The notes under the pieces are model-generated. The model worked only from the letters and a program-made list of their open reading frames with translations. It did no database searches and had not been told where the DNA came from. DNA of 64,000 bases from an uncultured Isosphaeraceae bacterium (GTDB lineage: Bacteria; Planctomycetota; Planctomycetia; Isosphaerales; Isosphaeraceae), in NCBI GenBank assembly GCA_945957605.1, contig CAMFLR010000013.1:124001-188000 (forward strand). The letters run 5' to 3'. Below, one piece after another: positions 1 to 9,000 of the stretch (positions are counted from its first letter, which is position 1; the number at the start of each line of letters is the position of its first letter). The position numbers were made by a program, and so were the translations under genes.

Positions 1-3000
1 GTGAGTGTTGCGTTGACGTACGATAATAACGACGTCAAGGCATACGTTGGCTCGTCGAACACCGGCATCAACGCGACAGGTAACGCCAAGATTCAGGCCA
101 ATGCCAAGGACGTCGCCACCACGACGACTGATTCGGTCGACGTCGGTAAAGACACGGCGGTGGGTGTGTCGATCGCGGTTGGCATTCTCAACACGAGCGA
201 GGCCGCTTCGCTCAACCGCAACTTGATTGCGGGCGGCAGTGTGAGCGTGACCACGACCGACACGGCCAAGAGCACAACCAAGTCGACCGCCGCGGTGGTT
301 GGTACGCCGTTTCTCCCGAATGCTGCCAACTCCGATAGCGCGACGACGAATCAGACAAGTTTTGCCGATGGGCTGACGGGCGGAAACTCGTCCGGCAGCG
401 TGCCCTCGCTGGGTTCGAGCGAGTCGACTGCAAATACTTCGGCCGGCTCGAATGGCAACTCGCAGTCGAGCACGTCGGTTGGTGTCGCGGCGGTGATTGC
501 GGTCGACGTCGAGCTGGTCAACATGACAGCCGAAATCGCGCCGAATCTCACGGTGCATGGTGGTGGTGCGGTTCGTGTCGGCACGACGTCGGAAACCGAC
601 GGCTCGGCCGAGGCCGACGGCGCGGCACTGGCGCTTGGTTCGGACACGACGGCTGCGACAGCTTCGGTCGCGGTGAATGCGGCGATCGTGCACAACAACG
701 TGACGATCGGCACAGGCGACGACATCGCTGGCAATGGCATCGCAGTTTATGCGATTGAAAACCTGGGCCAGACGAACGACTTCGGTGCCCAGGCGCTTGC
801 GGGATCGGGCAGCACAGGTGGCGGTGCGGGTGCTGGTTCGGCCGCGGTGAATGTGCTGACGGTCGAAACGTTGACGACGGTTGGCCAGGCGAAGCTGAAC
901 TCGACCGGCGTCCTCGATGTGGTTGCCCAGAACCCGATGACGCTCAAGAACTTCACCGGCGGCCTGGCCTTGAGCAAAGACAGCGGCGCGGGGATTGCCA
1001 TCGGCATCAACCTCGTGCTCGAACATTACACCGAGGCGACGATTGCCGACGGCTCGACGCTCGACGCCGTGAAGGCGACGCACGTCACGTCGACGGCCGG
1101 CATCACGCCGTCGGGTGACCTGCCCGAGACCTTGATGAGCCTGGCGATCGGCATAGCGGGCTCGACGGACAATGCCGTCGGCGGTTCGACGATCGTCGAT
1201 TTCTTCGACGAGAAGACATTTGCACAAATCGGCAACAATACCACGGTCAACAAGACGGCCGTGGGCGGCCTTGACCAGAGCGTGATCGTCTCGGCCAAGG
1301 ATACGATGACGGTGCGCAACGCGGCGGGCGGCCTGGCCGGCGCGGGTGGCTCGGGCGTGGGTGTCGGCGTGATTGTTGACGTGCTGAACGTCGATTCGCA
1401 CGCGACAATCGGCGACACCACGACGATCAACGCCGGCGGCGATGTGCGGGCCACTGCCGAAAGCGACGACCAGTTCTTCGGGCTTTGTCTGGTCGCCGGT
1501 CTGGCTTCGGACAACGCCGTTTCGGTCTCGGTGACCGTGTTCGTGCCCGACTATGAAACGCACGCGTCAATTGGTGCGAACGATCAGATCATCGCCGGCG
1601 GCAATGTGATTGTGGCCGCCAATCACGACTTGAAGGTCGAGCTTTATGGCGGTTCGCTGGCAATTGGCGGCAGCAATGGTTTTGGTGCCCAGGTGGTGAC
1701 CATGCCGCTGCACGAAACCACCGAAGCCTTCATCGCCCACAACGCGCACGTGCTTGCCAAGGGCCAAACTCCGGCCGTGAATGTGTCGACAGGAGTGAAG
1801 AACAACGGCCAGGTGGTTACGCAGCCGGTCAGCGGCGTTTCGGTGACGGCGGTCGCGTTCAACGACTTCACGACGGTCGCCGTCGGTGGCGCGGTGAGTG
1901 GAGGAGTTTCGCTCAGCGGGTCGGCGGTGGTTGACGATCAGCACGTGAATACGCTGGCGCACATCGACCAGGGAGCGATTGTTTACGCGACAAACGGCCA
2001 GCCTGCGGTTGGCCCGTCGATCAATCTGCTCGCCGCGAATCCGACGACGATGACCAGCCTCGCCGGTGCGCTCGCCGGCGGCTCGAGCGCAGGCATTGGC
2101 CTGGGGGTCGATGTCGCGATCGTCTCGAAGAACACGCAGGCTTATAGCGATGCGGCGGTCATGGCGGCCGATACTGACGTCATCATCAAGGCGCTTTCGT
2201 CTGAAGATGTGACTTCGATTACCGGGTCGATCACCGTTGGCGGTTCGGCGGCGATCGGCGGTTCGGCATCAGTCTACGTGTTCGACGTCACCACGCGAGC
2301 CTACTTCGGGTACGACGCATCGGATCCCACGGCCGTGAAGACGTCGAATATCGGCATCGCCTTCGGCAACTTCCAGGTGGGAGCGCGAGAATCTTCGAGC
2401 TTCTTGCAAATCGCTGGCAACGTGGCCGTCGGTGGCACGGCCAGCGTTGGCGCCGGTGCGGTTGTGCCGGTGGTTACGAAGCACACCGAGTCGTTTATCG
2501 GCCAGGGTGCCCAGGTGGCGGCTCTGGGAATGGGCAACGCAGTTGATGCCGATACTGGCCGCTACACGGTGACGTACGGCGTTGCGACTTATCCCAGCAC
2601 GATGGCATCAGCCGCACCATCGAATCAGCATCGCAACGACATCGACGGCAACAATGGCACGACGCCGAATAACCGACTCGACGGCCGCCGCGCCGCCGAC
2701 TTCGAGACTTCGCCGGTCCACGGTGTGGTTGTGACGGCCGTGAATCGCGACGATCTGATTCTCGTCGGCGCGAATGCGGGGATCGCCGGCACGGCGGCTG
2801 TGAACGCCACAGGCGCGATCAACGTCGTCAGCAATACGACATCGGCTCATATTGATACTGGCGCACAGATCAACAATGTTGCGGGCGTCACGCCTTCGCC
2901 CGATCAATCTGTGGTTGTCGCCGCGGGTAACGATTTCTCGGTCGTCGCCATTGCGGCCGGGCTTTCCGTCAGCGGGACCGCTTCGATCGCCCTCTCGGGC

Positions 3001-6000
3001 ACAGTGCTCGTCGCCACTGAGACGACGATTGCCGATGTCGATGATGGTGCCGTCGTGCAGGCGAAGCGCGACATCGTCGTGCAGGCTCACACCTCGGACG
3101 ACATCCTCACCGTCGCGGCTTCGGTTGCTGGCGCAGGTGGCGTGAGCGGCAGCGTTGCGGCTTCGGTCGTGGTGCTCAACGACACGACTCACGCGTTTAT
3201 CGGCAACCTTGCGACGACTGATGCCGCGGGTGCACAGGCTTCGGCCGGTGGCAATATCGTGATCGCCGCTTCGGACGATACGAGCACGCTGTCGATCGCG
3301 GGCGGTCTGGCGGTGGGTGGACTGGGCGGGATGAGTGCGTCGGTCGGTGTCACGGTGATGAACAAGGATACCGAGGCGTTCGCGGGCGATCATTCGACCA
3401 TCAACGCGGCGGGCAATTCGAGTGCGCTGACGGTGAGCGATGGCACGAATAACAAGGGCGCGTTCGGCACCGATAACACGTTCCACGGACTCGATATCGC
3501 GGCGACGTCGAGTGAGAACATCTTCCAGCTTGGTGCGTCGGGCGCGGGTGGCGTGTACGTCGGAATCGCGGGCGGCGTGGCGGTTGAATTGATCACAGCG
3601 AACACCAACGCGTTCATCGGCAAGAACGCTCACATCAACAATAATGTCCAGGGGACCGATCGCCACACGCCCTATAGCGTCGAGGTGAGCGCAGAAGATT
3701 CCGCAAAAGACTTCTCACTCGGCGGCGGCGTGGGTATTGGCGTGGTGGGCATCGCCGGCGGTATTGATGTTGGCATCCTCCGCAACAATACGTCGGCGTT
3801 CATTGATGATAATGCCAACGTCCGGGCGACGGGTGATATCAACGTCTACGGCCTGTCGTCGGAGGATATTCAGTCTTACGGCATCAGCGGTGCGGGCGGC
3901 CTCGGCGCTGTTGCGGGTTCGGTGTCGGTCTGGTCGATCGGTACCGATTACGGCACGTCTTACACCAACGACGGCAAGAGCGGCGATGCTCTGCACTCGA
4001 GCGACTCGAACGGTCCGGACGAAGTCACTGGCGCGACCAACAGCAGCGACGACGCCGGCTCGAAGTTCCAGAGCGTGGCCGATACCTATCTTGACCCGTC
4101 GATGAACCCCGGCCTCAGCCATACGAAGAACTACGGCGACGCTCACACGATGTCGCATAGCTCGATCGACCAGAACGCGCAAGGCGGACAGGTCAAGTCG
4201 GCGATCGCTTCGCATCAGTTCGATAGCGGCACTTCGGCCCGAATTCGCGATGGCGTAACGCTCAACGCGGTTCAGGACATCAACATCAAGGCGCACGATC
4301 ACCTGGCGTTCTCGGTGGCCGATGGTACCGTCGCGGTCGGATTCGTAGGGCTTGGCGGTGCGGTTGCGGTCGTGAACCTTGATAGCCAGGTCTACGCGAC
4401 GATGGGCGCGAACGACACCGTGAACGCCGGCGGCGACGTCAACTTGCAAGGAGTGTTCGACGACCAGGTGAAGGTCTTCGTCCTCGCCGGCAGCGGCGGA
4501 ATTGTGGCGGGTGGTGCGAATGTCGCCGTCATTCACGACGACAGTACGCAGGAAGCAACGATCGGCACGAATACGGCGATCGAACGGGCGCACGACATCA
4601 CGGTCGAGTCGCTCGCACTTCGGACGATGCACGCTGATACGGCGGCAGTTCAGGGCGGCGGTCTGGCGGTGGGCGTGACTTATGTTGAGCTGACTCAGGA
4701 TGGTCATACCACGGCGAACATTGCGGATGGCGTGCAAATTGGCGCTGCGTTCGGCAAGCAGGTCACTGGCAGTGTCCTGGTGATCGCCGGTGCGAACAAT
4801 GCACTCGATGACCAGGCATTTGGCTTCGCGGTTGGACTCGCCGCCGGGTCGCTCGACCACTCGAAGCTGTCGATTACCCCCACCGTTTCCGCAACGGTCG
4901 GCAAGAACGTGACGATTCTCGTGAACGGTGGCATCACGGTTGATAGCTTCTCGTTTGCCGACGCGAATTCGGAAATGCTCAATGTCACCGGCGGCGGGAT
5001 TTCGTTGAGCGTGATGATTGCCGACGCGATCGTTACTCCCTTCATTAGCGCGACCGTTGGCGGCGGCTCGAACCTGCAAGCGGGCGGCGCGATTGCGATC
5101 GAAGCCAGCCATAATTACGACGCCAACGGCAAGCCGACGACGATGGGAGCCCACACCAAGGCCACGGCTCCCGGCGGCGGCGTGGCGACCGGCACGGGTG
5201 TGTCGACGACCTCGACCGCGAATGCGATCACCTCTGTGAACGTGGCAACCGGCGCGTCGCTCTCCGCTGGCACGAGTGTTACGCTGAGCACGAAGCTCGC
5301 GAACAACGCCGACGCAACATCGCTCTCAGCTTCGGCCTCCGCGCTTGGTGTGGGCGTGAGCCTTGCAAATGCGACGGCGAATGGTGCCGCCGTCACGGCG
5401 CTCAACGGCGATATCGTTGGCGCTTCGACGATTCAAATCACCTCCGACACGACGAACAACGCGACCGCTGACTCCACGGCAATCGGTTTCGGCGGGGCAA
5501 CGGTCGAGGGCGGCAAGGCAGTCGCGATTGCCTCGCCGGTGAATGGGTCGGTCGTCGGCGGACTCACGAACACGTCGTTCGTTTCGGCAAATAGCGGCAT
5601 CACGATCGCCGCCACCGATCTCTCGAGCGCGAAGGCCGATGGTTTGACGGTTTCGATCGGCGGCCTGTTCTCGGCAGGTTTAGTGCATGCCGAAGCACAG
5701 AACAAGCCGACCGTGGGAGCACTCGTTAGCCCGGGTTCGACGGTTAGCTCGTCGTTCGGTGATATCAACATCAGTGCGTCGCACAACTCGCGCTCGACCG
5801 GCGGCGCGATTGCGAATTCGTTCGCGCCTGGCGGCGGCCTGCTGAGCGGTAATGGTTCCGAGTCGATTACCGACGCCTCCGCGCAGGTTCAGGCGAACGT
5901 GGGACGCACGGCCGTGCTCGACGCGGGCGGCGATATTATTATCGCGGCGAATTCGTTCGATCGCAGCAATTCGACCGCGAAGGCTGCGACGTTTGGCGTC

Positions 6001-9000
6001 GTCGGTGGTGTGGGCACGGTCGACGCGGAGTCGACATCAAGCGGCAAGACGTTCGCCTATCTCGATGGCTACGTCGTGCGTGGCGACAATTTGAAGGTTC
6101 AGGCTGTCAGCAGCGACAAGGCCACTTCGACCGCGGAAGCTACTGGCGGCGGCCTGCTCTTCGGCGGCAACGGTGCGAAGGCAAACGCGACGGTGAGCCC
6201 AACGATTACCTCGCGCATCGGCGATGGCACGCTGAACCCGGCCAACTATGCGAAGGTTGATGGCGATATCACGATCAACAGCAATTCGATCACGGCCGCC
6301 GAAGCGCACGCCAACACAACGACTGGTTCGGGCTTCGTGGGAATCGGCATTTCGTCGGCAACTGCGACTTCGACGCCGACGATCACTTCGACCGTAGGCA
6401 ACTTCACGAAGCTCACGTCGAACAACGGTTCGGTCACAGTTGCGGCCGTGCACAACGCGGCCAACCAGATGGATGCCCTGGCCACCACGCAGGCCCCGGC
6501 AACCTTTGGCGGATTCGTGGCGGGAACCGGAATGGCGCCAACGGCCATCAGCACGCCAGTCACCTCGGCGACGGTTGGCGATCGAGTGATCATCCTCGCG
6601 CTGCAAGACGTCGATGTGAACGCGACGAGCACGATGAATGCCAAGGCCGATTGCGACTCGACGTCGATCTCGGGCGGTGTGTCAATTGGTGCGGGCGATG
6701 CCAAGGCGACGGCAAACGGCACGACGACCGCGCTGGTTCGAGGGATCATCGGCAACGCGAATGATGTGACGATCGAAGCTCACGGCGGTGCGACGGCCGA
6801 TGCCCATGGTAACGCAACTGCGCTTGGCATTCTCGCCGGTGCTGCGGGTGTCACCGCGACGTCGCTCGTCCAGCCGACCACGCTTGCTCTCATCGGCGAT
6901 AAGACCGCGTCGGGATCAATCACGGCGCGAGGCGATGTCTCGGTGCTCGCCGACGATCACGTTCTCTCCACTGCGTATAGCCAAACGACGGCTGGCGGTG
7001 TCGTGGGTATCGGTATCTCGAAGGCCACAGCGACGGCCACTCCAACGGTTGGCGCTGTGTTGACTTCTGGCTCGATCAATACCAAGGGCGACGTGACGAT
7101 TCACGCCGAGCTCAAGCTCAACGATGGCGAAGAAACCGCCAGCTCGACCGCTCAGTCTCCTGGCGGCGGCTTGATCTCCGGCAACGGTGCCGTGACGCAC
7201 GCGACGGCTTCGCCGAACGTGTACGCCGGCTCGGATGTGAATACGGTGATCAACACGTCGGCTCAGGGCAATATCGACGTACTTGCGAAGTCGCACACGA
7301 TCGCTGATTCCAGCTCGAAGGCTGAAACGGTCTCGCTCATCCTGGGGATCGGTGCGTCCGACGTTCAGGCTGATGTCGAAACGCAAACGAACGCGCTTGT
7401 CTGGGGCAAGACGACGACCGGCGGCTCGCTGGCGATCAACGCCGATAGCACCGATCGCGCATTCACCGACGGCCAGGCCGCCGGCGGCTCGACGATCTCG
7501 CTGATGGGCGTGTCGGCCAAGTCGACCGTCAATCCCACAACGAATGCGACCCTGGGCGCCAGCGATGGTTCCTCCGAAGCCCTCTTTGGCGGCAATGTCA
7601 TTGTCAATGCCGATGAGAACGCCTACGGCACAAGTACCGGCGGTGAGTTCTCGATCTCTCTTGCCGGTGTGGGTGTCGTGAATACCGAAACCGACGTGAC
7701 GCCCAAGGTCACGGCCAAGGTCGGTCAGGGCACCGTGGTGAACGGCAACGGCCTGAGCGTGGGTGCGACGTTTGAAAGCAGCAAGCAGCAATCGACCGCA
7801 ACCGCGAACGCCACCTCGGGCGCGTTCTTCGTCGCGATTACCAGCACCAGCGCAACCGTCAACCTGACGCCCGTCGTGCTCGCAACGGTCGAGCCGAATG
7901 CGATCATCGGCGTGAACGGCGACTTCAATCTCACGACGAGTTCGACCAACCTGGCGAAGTCGGAAGCCGGCTCGCAAACCTTCTCCGGTGTCGGCGGCGG
8001 GGGTGGCGTCAACGCAACGACCAACCTTGGCGGTTCGTCGAAGGCTCTGGCGCAAGGGGTCAAAACGCTGCTTGTGGGCGGTAACCTCAATATCGACGCC
8101 GAAGACAGCAGCATGCTTTCGGCCGACACGAACGCACTCGCCGGCGGCATTCTCGGCGCGTTCTCGGCTTCCGATTCCGAGGTGAATTCAACTCGCGACG
8201 TCCAGGCTCACCTTGGCGCAGGCGTCGGAACCGTGGTGGCCAACACGTCGGCAACCATCAAGGCCAACGCGACAGAGCTGGCAAAGACCGAGGCCGATGG
8301 CGAAGACGTGAGCGGCGGCGTGGGGGCCGGCACATCGGTGGCCAAGACCTCGCAGACGACAACCGTCACCGCCAAGGTCGACGACAACACCGCTCTCACT
8401 TCCCGAGGCGCGTTCATCGTCTCGGCCACCGGCGCGAACACGACAAACGGTTATGCATCGGCGTCTGGTGGCGGTGGTCTCGCGGGCGGTGATGGATCCG
8501 ACGCAACGATGTACGGCAACATCGACGTTCAGGCCCTCCTGGGCAAAGGCGTGGTGATTCACGCGGCGTCGATCGACGTTGGTGCCGACTCAAAGAACGA
8601 CGCAAACGGCGATGCCGATGGCTCGGCCGGCGGGCTATTCGCAGGCGTCGGCTCGCAGGTCGCACAAACAGACCTCTATAGCAACACAATCGCCAAGAGC
8701 GACGATTCGTCCGCCGCACACAAGGGCAGCCTGAATGCTTCCGGCGACATCAGCTTCCACGCTCACGGCGAGGATGGCGGCCTGAGCATCACAACGGGCG
8801 GCAGCGGCGGTTTCGTGGGCGCGGGCGGGGCGTCGAACAGCTTCTACGTTCATGCTCCATACGTGCTGGCGGCAGTAGGCGACAACACGACCATCAACGC
8901 GGGCGGCACGCTTTCTGTGCTGGCGTCCGACAGCCTCACGCCAATTTCGGTTGCCTCGGCAGGTTCGCTGGCGGTTGGCGGCGTGGCGTCGCAAGGAGCT

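Noticed and set aside
2608..5154. Long minus-strand reading frames of 352 and 479 codons inside the giant gene
   Set aside because: Arg/His/Asp-rich translations without motifs or ribosome sites; they arise from the GC-rich, repetitive coding strand opposite.
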